Source: Scatomorpha merdavium (GTDB lineage: Bacteria > Bacillota > Clostridia > Oscillospirales > Oscillospiraceae). Taken from it: 22,599 nucleotides of DNA. The translations under genes were made by a program, and so were the position numbers. Each line of letters begins with the position of its first letter. Within the stretch, counting starts at the first letter, position 1. Location of the stretch: positions 1-22,599 of the forward strand of contig DVIJ01000098.1 of assembly GCA_018711415.1 (NCBI GenBank), given 5' to 3'. A model generated the notes under the pieces. It had not been told where the DNA came from and searched no databases. It saw nothing but the letters and a program-made list of their open reading frames with translations. Below are positions 7,160 through 14,717 of the stretch, one piece after another.

Positions 7160-8464
7160 TCAGCGGACGATGTCACGGATGAAGGGCGGCCTCACGGGTT
7201 TCTCAGGGACTATGCTGTAGGCCCCGGCCAGCTCCTCCGCCGCCCTGAGCGCGGCGGCCTCGTCCGCTGCGTGGATGACTGCCAGGGACTCTCCCACCTC
7301 GACGCGGTCCCCAACCTTCCTCAGCAGCAGCACGCCCACCGAAAGGTCGATGACAGAATCTTTGGTCTCGCGGCCGCCACCCAGATGCATACTCACAAGC
7401 CCGACCTTCTCGGCGTCGATGTGGTTTACATAACCCGAAACAGGCGAGGGCGCGGGCATGACAACGGGCGCCCGAGGCAGCAGCGAGACGTCGTAGACGG
7501 CGCGCTCGTCCCCGCCCTGGGCCTTGACGAACTCCGCGAGTTTGGCGAGTGCAGAGCCGTCCGCGATGGCGGCCTTGAGCCGTTCGCGGGCCGCAGCGTC
7601 ATTTTCGGCGGCGCCGCTCTCGGTGAGGATGCAGGCGCCGAGCGTGAGACAGAGCTCGAGGAACTCGCCGCCGAACTCCCCGCGCAGCAGGGCTATGGCC
7701 TCCTTCACCTCCAGCGCGTTGCCGACGGCGCTGCCCAGGGGCTCTTCCATATCTGTGATGCAGGCGACGGTGCGCCTGCCGTTCATGCGGCCGATCTCGA
7801 CCATCTCACGGGCGAGGACCTGCGCCTCCTCCAGGGTTTTCATGAATGCCCCGCCGCCGCACTTGACGTCCAGGACGATGACGTCCGCGCCCGCGGCGAG
7901 CTTTTTGGACATGATGCTGCTGACGATGAGCGGGATGGACTGGACCGTGGCGGTCACGTCGCGCAGGGCGTAGAGTTTTTTATCCGCGGGGTCCAAGTTT
8001 GCAGTCTGCCCGGCGATGGCAAAGCCGACCTCCTCCACCTGGCGCAGGAAGCTCTGCTCGTCCAGGGCGCTGGAGAAGCCGGGAAAGCTCTCGAGTTTGT
8101 CCAGCGTACCGCCGGTGTGGCCGAGGCCGCGCCCGGACATTTTGGCCATCCTGACGCCGCAGCTGGCCACCATGGGCAGCAGCGCAAGCGAGGTCTTGTC
8201 CCCGACGCCGCCCGTGGAATGCTTGTCCGCCTTGACCCCGCTTATTGAGCTGAGGTCCATCGTGTCACCGCTGCGGACCATGGCCATGGTGAGGTCCGAG
8301 GTCTCGCGCCGGGACATTCCGCGCCAGACTATGGCCATCAGCAGGGCGGAGACCTGGTAATCGGGGATCTCTCCCCTGGTATATCCGTCTATGACGAACT
8401 CTATCTCTTCTCTCGACAGCTCGGCGCCGTCGCGTTTTTTTGCTATTATCTCGGGCATGCGCAT
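7160..8464 (-). CDS. pdp: Pyrimidine-nucleoside phosphorylase
   Basis: 434 residues, the normal length for the DeoA/Pdp family. It cleaves uridine, thymidine and deoxyuridine with phosphate to the base and (deoxy)ribose 1-phosphate in nucleoside salvage. The phosphate-binding region KHSTGGVGDK is at 81-90, and the family signature begins SGRGLGHTGGTLDKLE at 110-125. Two in-frame ATG codons lie two codons apart (8464 and 8458). AAGGAG sits 8 bases before the first, which is therefore preferred. It is in a run with the hypothetical gene upstream (45 bases) and the metallohydrolase downstream. Confidence 0.94.
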   Translation of the reverse strand: MRMPEIIAKKRDGAELSREEIEFVIDGYTRGEIPDYQVSALLMAIVWRGMSRRETSDLTMAMVRSGDTMDLSSISGVKADKHSTGGVGDKTSLALLPMVASCGVRMAKMSGRGLGHTGGTLDKLESFPGFSSALDEQSFLRQVEEVGFAIAGQTANLDPADKKLYALRDVTATVQSIPLIVSSIMSKKLAAGADVIVLDVKCGGGAFMKTLEEAQVLAREMVEIGRMNGRRTVACITDMEEPLGSAVGNALEVKEAIALLRGEFGGEFLELCLTLGACILTESGAAENDAAARERLKAAIADGSALAKLAEFVKAQGGDERAVYDVSLLPRAPVVMPAPSPVSGYVNHIDAEKVGLVSMHLGGGRETKDSVIDLSVGVLLLRKVGDRVEVGESLAVIHAADEAAALRAAEELAGAYSIVPEKPVRPPFIRDIVR

Positions 8465-8509
8465 GGCGATCTCTCCTTTGTTGCCTGGATGCCCTTTATT
8501 TTAACATTT

Positions 8510-8998
8510 TCACCACGGAAATACAACGTATTTGCGCCCGTTGATGACGCGGACGAGATCTCCCGCCCAGGGCGGCACACGCGGGTCCGCCGCCGGCAGG
8601 GCAACGAGCAGGCGCGTCCCGTCAAAGCTGGAAAGCGTGCCGTCGGGCGCCGAGTACCAGAGCGTTTCTCCCCCGCCCGGGGTCTGCTGAGGCTCTTCCG
8701 GTTCCGGCTCCGGCTTTGCTTCCACTGCGAGCTGGCCTGCCGGCGCGGCGTATTCGATTTTTTCCGGAAAGCCCCGCAGATCCGTGCGGGAGAGCCGCTT
8801 TCTGAGCTTAACCCTGCCCCCGCGCCCCGGCGACATGACGCCGAGATAGCCCTCGCGCCCCTCGCCGTAGACGGACAGGCGCAGCAGCCCGCCGGGGTCC
8901 TCCGCCTCCGCCTCAAAGAGCCAGACCGCCCCGTCCTTAGAAACTTGGAGCTCCCCCCTGGTCTCGCCCCCTATCGTCACCGGATACCGTCCCAGCAT
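8510..8998 (-). CDS. Hypothetical protein, about 162 residues, first gene of the nucleoside operon
   Basis: No family recognised. The N-terminal part (about 1-75) is rich in alternating hydrophobic and charged residues and predicted beta strands. A low-complexity acidic/proline linker (KPEPEPEEPQQTP) follows near residue 100. The C-terminal part contains PPWAGDLVRVINGRKYVVFPW and ends in a tryptophan. There is no signal peptide or membrane segment. A GTG at 9007 would add three residues, but it overlaps the G-rich ribosome binding site (GGGGGGTG), so the ATG at 8998 is preferred. The gene may reach back in evolution as a lineage-specific partner of pdp; that is only an inference from position. 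Confidence 0.65.
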   Translation of the reverse strand: MLGRYPVTIGGETRGELQVSKDGAVWLFEAEAEDPGGLLRLSVYGEGREGYLGVMSPGRGGRVKLRKRLSRTDLRGFPEKIEYAAPAGQLAVEAKPEPEPEEPQQTPGGGETLWYSAPDGTLSSFDGTRLLVALPAADPRVPPWAGDLVRVINGRKYVVFPW

Positions 8999-9071
8999 AG
9001 ACCACACCCCCCAAACAGACTATGCCGCCAAGCTGCGGAGTATGCAGGCCGCAGGGCCGACTGGTTTACAT

Positions 9072-9103
9072 AAAAATGCGCGGCCTTGAAGCCGCGCATT
9101 TTT
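9072..9103 (-). terminator. metH: Rho-independent terminator of the metF-metH operon
   Basis: Thirteen-base-pair perfect stem: 9072-9084 pairs with 9091-9103 around the 6-base loop CTTGAA. Read on the minus strand it is an A-tract, a GC-rich core and a T-tract, starting 8 bases after the metH stop. The symmetric A and T tracts mean it could also work on the plus strand. It separates the methionine operon from the downstream minus-strand nucleoside operon. Confidence 0.92.
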
Positions 9104-9111
9104 CGTCCGGT

Positions 9112-11490
9112 TCAGGAGCATATCTCTTTTGCATATCTCACAGAGGCCATGGCGTCCTTTCCATAGAAGTCCGCGCCTATCTGCTCGGCATATTCCTCGT
9201 TAAGCACCGCGCCGCCCACCATGATCTTTATGCCCGGGAGCTTGCTCTGCAGCAACTTTATCGTCTCGGCCATGGCGGCGACGGTGGTGGTCATGAGCGC
9301 CGAGAGGCCAACGAGCCGCACGCCCTCCTTCGACGCCGCCTCCAGCACCGCCTCCGGCGGCACATCCTTGCCAAGGTCCGTGACGTCAAAGCCGTAGTTC
9401 TCAAGCAGCGTACGCACGATGTTCTTGCCGATGTCGTGGATGTCTCCCTTCACCGTTGCAATGACTATCTTGCCGGGGTACTCGCTGCCGCGGTCGCCCT
9501 TCATCCCAGCCTTGAGCGCCTCAAAGGCCGCGCCCGCCGCCTCCGCGCTCATGAGCAGCTGCGGCAGATATATCTCGCCCGCCTCGAAGCCCCTGCCGAC
9601 CCTGTCCAGCGCCGGGATAAGCTCCGAGTTTATAACGTCCAGCGGCTCTGTGCCGCCCGCGACGAGCCGCTTTGCCTCCGCCGAGGCCGCGTCCGCGAGG
9701 CCCTTTTCGATGCACGTGCCGAGCGTCATGCCCGCCGCCTGCGTCTGAGGCTTCGTCTCCGCTCCCGACTCGTGCGCGATATAGTCCTCGCACCTTGCGT
9801 CCCGCGCCGACAGCACGGCGAAGGCCCGCCACGCGCTCATCATAGCCGCCGAGAGCGGGTTCATAATCGCGCAATCCAGCCCGGCCTCGAGCGCCAGCGT
9901 CAGGAAGGCCGAGTTCACTTTCTCCCTCGCCGGCAGGCCGAAGCTCACGTTTGAGACGCCCAGTATCGTCCGCCCGCCGCGCGCGTGGATGCGCCGCAGG
10001 GCCTCGAGCGTTACCTGCGCCGCCTGCGGCTCAGAGGACACGGTGAGCGTCAGCGTGTCGATGACCACGTCCTCGCGCGCTATGCCGTACTGCGCCGCCG
10101 TCTCGTATATGCGCTCCGCGCAGGCGACGCGGCCCTCCGGCGTCTCCGGTATGCCGCCCTCGTCGAGCGCGAGGCCCACGACCACGCCGCCGTATTTCTG
10201 CACCAGCGGGAACACCGCCGCCATGCTCTCGGCCTTCGCGCTCACGGAATTTATCATCGGCTTGCCGTTATAGCGCCGCATGGCCCGCTCGAGCGCCGCG
10301 GGGTCCGAGCTGTCCAGCTGCAGCGGCAAGCCCGTGACGCCCTGCAGGGCGCAGACCGCGCGCTCCAGCATGGCCGGCTCGTCCACTCCCGGCAGGCCGA
10401 CGTTCACGTCCAGTATCTGCGCGCCCGCGTCCTCCTGCGCCGCGCCCTCGGAGAGCAAATACTCCATGTTCTCCGTCCTGAGCGCCTCCTTGAGCCTCGG
10501 CTTGCCCGTGGGGTTTATCCGCTCGCCCACGATGACCGGTCCCGCGCCCAGCTCCACCGCCGTGGAGAAGGAGCTGACCCATGTCCTGTGCCTTTTTACC
10601 GGCTCCGCAAACGGCAGCTCGCGGCAGCGATTCACCAGCGCCGCGATGTGCTCCGGCGTCGTGCCGCAGCAGCCGCCGAGCAGCTGCGCGCCCGCCTCCG
10701 CTATCCTCGCCATGCCCTCCGCGAAGTCCCCGGGCGAGAGGTCAAACACCGTCCGGCCCTCCACCGACCGCGGCAGGCCCGCGTTCGGCGCAGCGGCGAC
10801 GGGTATGCTCGCAGCCGCCGCGAACCGCTCCGCTATGGTCAGCATCTCATCCGGGCCGAGGCCGCAGTTGAGGCCCAGCGCATCCACGCGCAGGCCCTCG
10901 AGCAGCGCCGTCACCGCCTCTGGCGTACCGCCCGTCAGCAGCCGCGCCCGCTCGTCAAAGGCGGCTGTGGCGATCACCGGCAGCTCCGAGTTCTCCTTAG
11001 CGGCCAGCACCGCCGCCTTCAGCTCGTAGCTGTCGCCCATCGTCTCGACTACGACAAGGTCGGCTCCAGCCGCCGCGCCGCATCTCACGACCTCGGCAAA
11101 GAGAGAGACGGCGTCCTCGAAGTCCAGGTCGCCCAAAGGCTTGAGGAGCTTCCCTGACGGCCCGATGTCCAGCGCGACCCAGGAATCCCCCTCGCGCCCG
11201 CAGGCAATTTGCGCCCGCTTTGCAATATCCACCGCCGATTTTACGATATCCTCGAGCTCGAACTCCCCGTCCGCCGGGTACTTGAGCCGGTTCGCGCCGA
11301 AGGTGTTCGTGTAGATGACGTCCGCGCCCGCATCGAGGTAGGCGCGGTGCAGGGCTTCTATCCGCTCCGGGTGAAGCAGGTTCCAGGTCTCCGGCCGCTC
11401 ACCGGCTTTGAGACCCATCTTTTGCAGGCTCGTACCCGTGCCGCCGTCCAAAAAGAGGCGGCGCTTGCCCAGCACTTCCCTTATATCCAT
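9112..11490 (-). CDS. metH: Cobalamin-dependent methionine synthase lacking the reactivation domain
   Basis: 792 residues, shorter than the roughly 1200-residue E. coli enzyme because the C-terminal S-adenosylmethionine-dependent reactivation domain is absent. The homocysteine/zinc domain is at about 1-295, with zinc ligands C209, C274 and C275 in GLNCG and GGCCGTTPEH. The methyltetrahydrofolate (pterin) domain is at about 315-575, starting near GERINPTGKP. The cobalamin cap and Rossmann domains are at about 590-792. GDIHDIGKN at 682-690 supplies the lower-axial histidine H685. It transfers a methyl group from methyltetrahydrofolate to homocysteine. The missing domain is the next gene upstream, and MetF supplies the methyl donor. 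The start lies directly at the end of the activation gene. Confidence 0.95.
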   Translation of the reverse strand: MDIREVLGKRRLFLDGGTGTSLQKMGLKAGERPETWNLLHPERIEALHRAYLDAGADVIYTNTFGANRLKYPADGEFELEDIVKSAVDIAKRAQIACGREGDSWVALDIGPSGKLLKPLGDLDFEDAVSLFAEVVRCGAAAGADLVVVETMGDSYELKAAVLAAKENSELPVIATAAFDERARLLTGGTPEAVTALLEGLRVDALGLNCGLGPDEMLTIAERFAAAASIPVAAAPNAGLPRSVEGRTVFDLSPGDFAEGMARIAEAGAQLLGGCCGTTPEHIAALVNRCRELPFAEPVKRHRTWVSSFSTAVELGAGPVIVGERINPTGKPRLKEALRTENMEYLLSEGAAQEDAGAQILDVNVGLPGVDEPAMLERAVCALQGVTGLPLQLDSSDPAALERAMRRYNGKPMINSVSAKAESMAAVFPLVQKYGGVVVGLALDEGGIPETPEGRVACAERIYETAAQYGIAREDVVIDTLTLTVSSEPQAAQVTLEALRRIHARGGRTILGVSNVSFGLPAREKVNSAFLTLALEAGLDCAIMNPLSAAMMSAWRAFAVLSARDARCEDYIAHESGAETKPQTQAAGMTLGTCIEKGLADAASAEAKRLVAGGTEPLDVINSELIPALDRVGRGFEAGEIYLPQLLMSAEAAGAAFEALKAGMKGDRGSEYPGKIVIATVKGDIHDIGKNIVRTLLENYGFDVTDLGKDVPPEAVLEAASKEGVRLVGLSALMTTTVAAMAETIKLLQSKLPGIKIMVGGAVLNEEYAEQIGADFYGKDAMASVRYAKEICS

Positions 11491-11491
11491 C

Positions 11492-12148
11492 TCAGAGCCT
11501 CCTGAAATTGCAGTCTGTCTTTGCGCAGGCCTCGCATCCGCCGCCCGTGCAGCCGCCCGTCTCCGAAAGACCGATGACCGCTGTGACGGACTTCATGGGC
11601 GCAAGCATGAGGCTCTCCGTCACGGTGAGGCCGAGCCGCCGCGCCGTGTCGAGCTCGCGCGTGATGTCGCGCTGGTGAGCTATGGAGAAGTCCCCGTAAC
11701 CGGGGCTGAATCTCGGCCTGAGCTTCAGGCCCCGCGCGGCGGCCTCGCGCTGGAGGGCGTCGTTCACCTCGTCACAGTAATCCTCAATGAGCGCCGCGGC
11801 GGCGGCCTGGGCCGCGAGGGCCTCGCTCGACCTGCCCAGCGCTGTGAGCCGCGAGATGAGCCGGTCAACGCCCGCACCGAGCGTGGCGGCAAAGAGGTAC
11901 GCGCCCGTACAGCCCTCCAAATTCCGCCGGAGCGCCGCGCTCTCTATGCGGACATTGCCTATCAGCACAGCGCCCCCGGCGGGGAAGCTCAGCTCCATGA
12001 GCCGGTGGGCGCTTTTAGGCTCTGCGGCATCGCGCACCTTTTGCTCCGCCTGCTCTATCATCTCCAGCGCCGCGCCCTCGGGCCGCGCGCCGCTTTTGTA
12101 GCCGAGATAGCGGAATATCTCCCGCCAGTTCGGGGTCTCGGTGCTCAC
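11492..12148 (-). CDS. Stand-alone methionine synthase reactivation domain protein
   Basis: 218 residues matching the MetH activation domain. The S-adenosylmethionine-binding motif RPRFSPGYGD is at 144-153, and FSIAHQRDI follows. In E. coli this domain is fused to MetH and reductively remethylates cob(II)alamin. Here it is a separate polypeptide, expected to act on the 792-residue MetH encoded next. A cysteine-rich tail, C200-x4-C205-x2-C208-x4-C213, is not part of the E. coli domain and could bind metal or an iron-sulfur cluster; this is inference. Its start overlaps the metF stop by four bases (ATGA). Confidence 0.9.
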   Translation of the reverse strand: MSTETPNWREIFRYLGYKSGARPEGAALEMIEQAEQKVRDAAEPKSAHRLMELSFPAGGAVLIGNVRIESAALRRNLEGCTGAYLFAATLGAGVDRLISRLTALGRSSEALAAQAAAAALIEDYCDEVNDALQREAAARGLKLRPRFSPGYGDFSIAHQRDITRELDTARRLGLTVTESLMLAPMKSVTAVIGLSETGGCTGGGCEACAKTDCNFRRL

Positions 12149-13005
12149 TTGAGCAGCTCCGAGAGGCTCGCGTGGATGCCCTGGGCGACCTCGGGCTTGT
12201 TCATCGTGAACACGTGGATGTGATTCACGCCGTTGGCGATGAGGTCGATTATCTGGCCCGTGGCGTAGGCTACGCCCGCCTGGCGCATTGCCGCAGGGTC
12301 GTCTCCGAAGCGGTCCACCACGGCCTTGAACTTCTCCGGCAGGTAGTTTCCGGAGAGCTGGGTTATGCGCTTTATCTGTTTCCGGTTCGTCACCGGCATT
12401 ATCCCGGCGATGACCGGCACCTCGATCCCCCGCTCGCGGATGCGGTAGAGAAAATTATAGAAAATGCTGTTATCAAAGAACATCTGCGTTATGAGGAACT
12501 CGCAGCCGGCATCCACCTTCTCCTTGAGGTGCTCGATATCGTTGATCTTTCCGCCCGCCTCGGGATGGCCCTCGGGATAGCAGGCTCCGCCGACGCAGAA
12601 GTCGCCCTGGGCCTTGATGTCACGGACGAGCTCCGCGGCGTAGGCGTAGTCCGTGCATGTGGGACCCGCCTCGGGTATGTCTCCCCTGAGCGCGAGTATG
12701 TTCTGCACACCGTGCTCACGCAGCCTCGCCAGCAGCTGTGCGACCTGCTCCTTAGTCGAGGACACGCAGGTGAGGTGCGCCAGGGACTCCACGCCGAAGC
12801 GCCTGGAGATATCCGAGGCCAGCTCTACCGTGTACGCGCTAGTGCCGCCGCCCGCGCCGTATGTCACGCTCATGAAGGCCGGGTGCAGTCCGGCTATCGT
12901 GCGAGCCTTCTCCGCCACGGACTCATATGTATCGCCCGCGCGGGGCGGAAAAACCTCGTAGGTCAGCGTTATTTTGTCCTCTCTGAGTATGTCGCTTATC
13001 TTCAT
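12145..13005 (-). CDS. metF: Methylenetetrahydrofolate reductase
   Basis: 286 residues, the normal size for bacterial MetF. The TYEVFPPRAG segment near the N terminus contains the catalytic glutamate (about E17). VTYGAGGG binds substrate and FAD, and PVTNRKQIKRITQLSG is a typical C-terminal block. It reduces methylene- to methyl-tetrahydrofolate, the donor used by MetH in the same operon. It is first in the operon and has an AAGGAAG ribosome binding site. No metV-like zinc subunit gene is adjacent, which fits a biosynthetic rather than an acetogenic setting. Confidence 0.94.
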   Translation of the reverse strand: MKISDILREDKITLTYEVFPPRAGDTYESVAEKARTIAGLHPAFMSVTYGAGGGTSAYTVELASDISRRFGVESLAHLTCVSSTKEQVAQLLARLREHGVQNILALRGDIPEAGPTCTDYAYAAELVRDIKAQGDFCVGGACYPEGHPEAGGKINDIEHLKEKVDAGCEFLITQMFFDNSIFYNFLYRIRERGIEVPVIAGIMPVTNRKQIKRITQLSGNYLPEKFKAVVDRFGDDPAAMRQAGVAYATGQIIDLIANGVNHIHVFTMNKPEVAQGIHASLSELLK

Positions 13006-13180
13006 TTCCGCTTCCTTCCCTTCAAAAAATACTAATTTAATAATATATCACAGGCATTTCCAAAACGCACGAACTTTTTCAGATACGTTAAAAAATTAAT
13101 TTTCCCTATTCCAATTTGGGCGGGGCTGGTATATACTCGTGGTATGGCCACAGATTGAAAGAAAGGTACGGTGATATAAT
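13006..13180. other. Divergent intergenic region between metF and the FAD oxidoreductase
   Basis: 175 bases, clearly more AT-rich than its surroundings, which must hold promoters for both operons. On the plus strand a plausible pair is described separately. On the minus strand only weak candidates are visible, such as TTTTGG, 17 bases, TATTAA, read from about 13066 to 13038. I looked for S-box (SAM) and cobalamin riboswitch features before metF and saw none; the leader is also short. Confidence 0.5.
13109..13137 (+). promoter_or_regulatory. Candidate promoter of the FAD oxidoreductase operon
   Basis: TTCCAA at 13109-13114, a 17-base spacer and TATACT at 13132-13137. The -35 box is poor and the -10 box good. 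It ends 43 bases before the start codon, leaving a leader of about 37 bases. Confidence 0.45.
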
Positions 13181-14716
13181 TTGGCAGCTTTGCACTACGA
13201 CGCCGTGGTGATAGGCGCGGGCAACGGCGGGCTTGCCGCGGCGCTGACGCTGGCAGACGCGGGCAAAAAGGTCCTGCTCGCGGAGCGGCACAACCTCCCC
13301 GGCGGCTTCGCCACCAGCTTTGTGCGCGGGCGCTTCGAGTTTGAGGCCTCGCTCCACGAGCTCTGCGACTTCGGTACACCCGGCAACAGCGGCAATCTCT
13401 ACGCTCTCTTTGAGGAGCTGGGCGTGCTCGACAAGATCGAGTTCGTCACGGTCCCTGAGGCCTACAGGGCCATCACTCTCGACACGGGCGAGGACTATAC
13501 CATGCCCTTCGGCGTGCAGAACTTCATCGACAAGATGGAATCCTACGTCCCCGGCAGCCGCGAGTCCACGACCACCTTCTTCGCCCTCGCGGACGAGTGC
13601 CGCAGGGCCATGGCCTACCTCACCAAGATGCGCGGCAACCCCGACACGGCCGTCCTCAAGAGCGAATACCCGAACTTCATGCGCGTCGCCGCCTACCCCA
13701 TCGACAAGGTGCTGAACGCCATCAAGATGCCCAAAAAGGCGCAGGAGATCATAAACGTCTACTGGTCCTATCTCGGCACGCCTGAGGACCAGCTGAGCTT
13801 CCTGCACTACGCCATGATGGTGAACCTCTACATCACCCACGGCGCGCAGATACCCAAGAACCGCTCCCACGGCATCAGCTGCGCCCTCGCGGATACCATC
13901 ATCGAAAAGGGCGGCGAGATCTGGTATAACGCCGAGGTCGAGCATATCATCACGAAAAACGGCAAGGTAGCCGGCGTACGCTTTGCCGACGGCAAAGAGG
14001 TCGCGACGGAGCACGTCGTCAGCAACGCCTCGCCCCACCTTGTGTACGGCAAGATGGTCGATAAGGCCGATATCCCCGAGGAGGAACTGAAGCTCGCAAA
14101 CGCGCGCGGGCTTGCGGGCCGCGGCGTCTCTATGTTCCTCGGCCTGAACAAGTCCCACGAGGAGCTTGGCCTGAACGACTACAGCTATTTCATCTATCAC
14201 TCGCTCGACACCAAGGCCGAGTTCGGCGGCATGGAGAGCATCGAAAACCCGGCGCAGGTCACGGTCTGCCTCAACGCCGCCCTGCCCGACTGCTCGCCTA
14301 AGGGGACCACTATCCTCTACTTCACCTCGCTGTATTTCTCCGACTTCTTCGGCGATATCGCGAACGAAGAGAACTACTTTGACATCAAGGAGAAGATGGC
14401 CAACTGCCTCATAGACGGCTTCGAGAAGGCCACGGGCGCGAAGATACGCGACTGCATCGAGGAGATCGAGGTCGGCACGCCTGTGACTTATGCGCATTAC
14501 ACGGGCGCGCCCCAGGGCGCAATCTACGGCTACCTGCTCACAGGTCTGGACAACATGATGCCGCGCATCATGTGCATGTACAACGAAAAGCACCTGCCGG
14601 GCCTGCACTTCTGCGGCGGGCACGCCATGCGCGGCTCGGGCTTCAACTCGTCCTACCAGTCCGGCAACCTCGCCGCCAAGTTCACGCTCATGGACATGAA
14701 GAAGGAGGCTGAGTAA
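13181..14716 (+). CDS. FAD-dependent oxidoreductase, phytoene desaturase / retinol saturase-like
   Basis: 511 residues. The N-terminal dinucleotide-binding motif VVIGAGNGG is at about 9-17, followed by the long second FAD block ending in ERHNLPGG, as in CrtI and all-trans-retinol 13,14-reductase proteins (COG1233). A C-terminal FAD-binding segment, GLHFCGGHAMRGSGFNSSYQSGN, lies near the end in a form typical of the family. It has no signal peptide. The start is a TTG at 13181, with GAAAGGTACGGTG as ribosome binding site. One base separates it from the ferredoxin reductase gene. No carotenoid genes are nearby, so it probably saturates or desaturates some other substrate. Its redox partner is inferred to be the next gene. 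Confidence 0.82.
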   Translation: MAALHYDAVVIGAGNGGLAAALTLADAGKKVLLAERHNLPGGFATSFVRGRFEFEASLHELCDFGTPGNSGNLYALFEELGVLDKIEFVTVPEAYRAITLDTGEDYTMPFGVQNFIDKMESYVPGSRESTTTFFALADECRRAMAYLTKMRGNPDTAVLKSEYPNFMRVAAYPIDKVLNAIKMPKKAQEIINVYWSYLGTPEDQLSFLHYAMMVNLYITHGAQIPKNRSHGISCALADTIIEKGGEIWYNAEVEHIITKNGKVAGVRFADGKEVATEHVVSNASPHLVYGKMVDKADIPEEELKLANARGLAGRGVSMFLGLNKSHEELGLNDYSYFIYHSLDTKAEFGGMESIENPAQVTVCLNAALPDCSPKGTTILYFTSLYFSDFFGDIANEENYFDIKEKMANCLIDGFEKATGAKIRDCIEEIEVGTPVTYAHYTGAPQGAIYGYLLTGLDNMMPRIMCMYNEKHLPGLHFCGGHAMRGSGFNSSYQSGNLAAKFTLMDMKKEAE

Positions 14717-14717
14717 G

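Noticed and set aside
6428..8248. 606-codon plus-strand open frame opposite pdp and the metallohydrolase
   Set aside because: Antisense to two genes with clear family signatures; the translation has no recognisable domain.
9985..11157. 390-codon plus-strand open frame opposite metH
   Set aside because: Arginine- and alanine-rich shadow of metH.
13006..13180. SAM or cobalamin riboswitch upstream of metF
   Set aside because: Expected from the gene content, but the conserved cores were not visible and the space is too short for a cobalamin riboswitch plus two promoters.
13175..13180. TATAAT right before the TTG start of the FAD oxidoreductase as a -10 box
   Set aside because: Transcription would start inside the gene and leave out the ribosome binding site. 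A similar TATAAT overlaps the TTG start at 20605, and both look like AT-rich start spacers.
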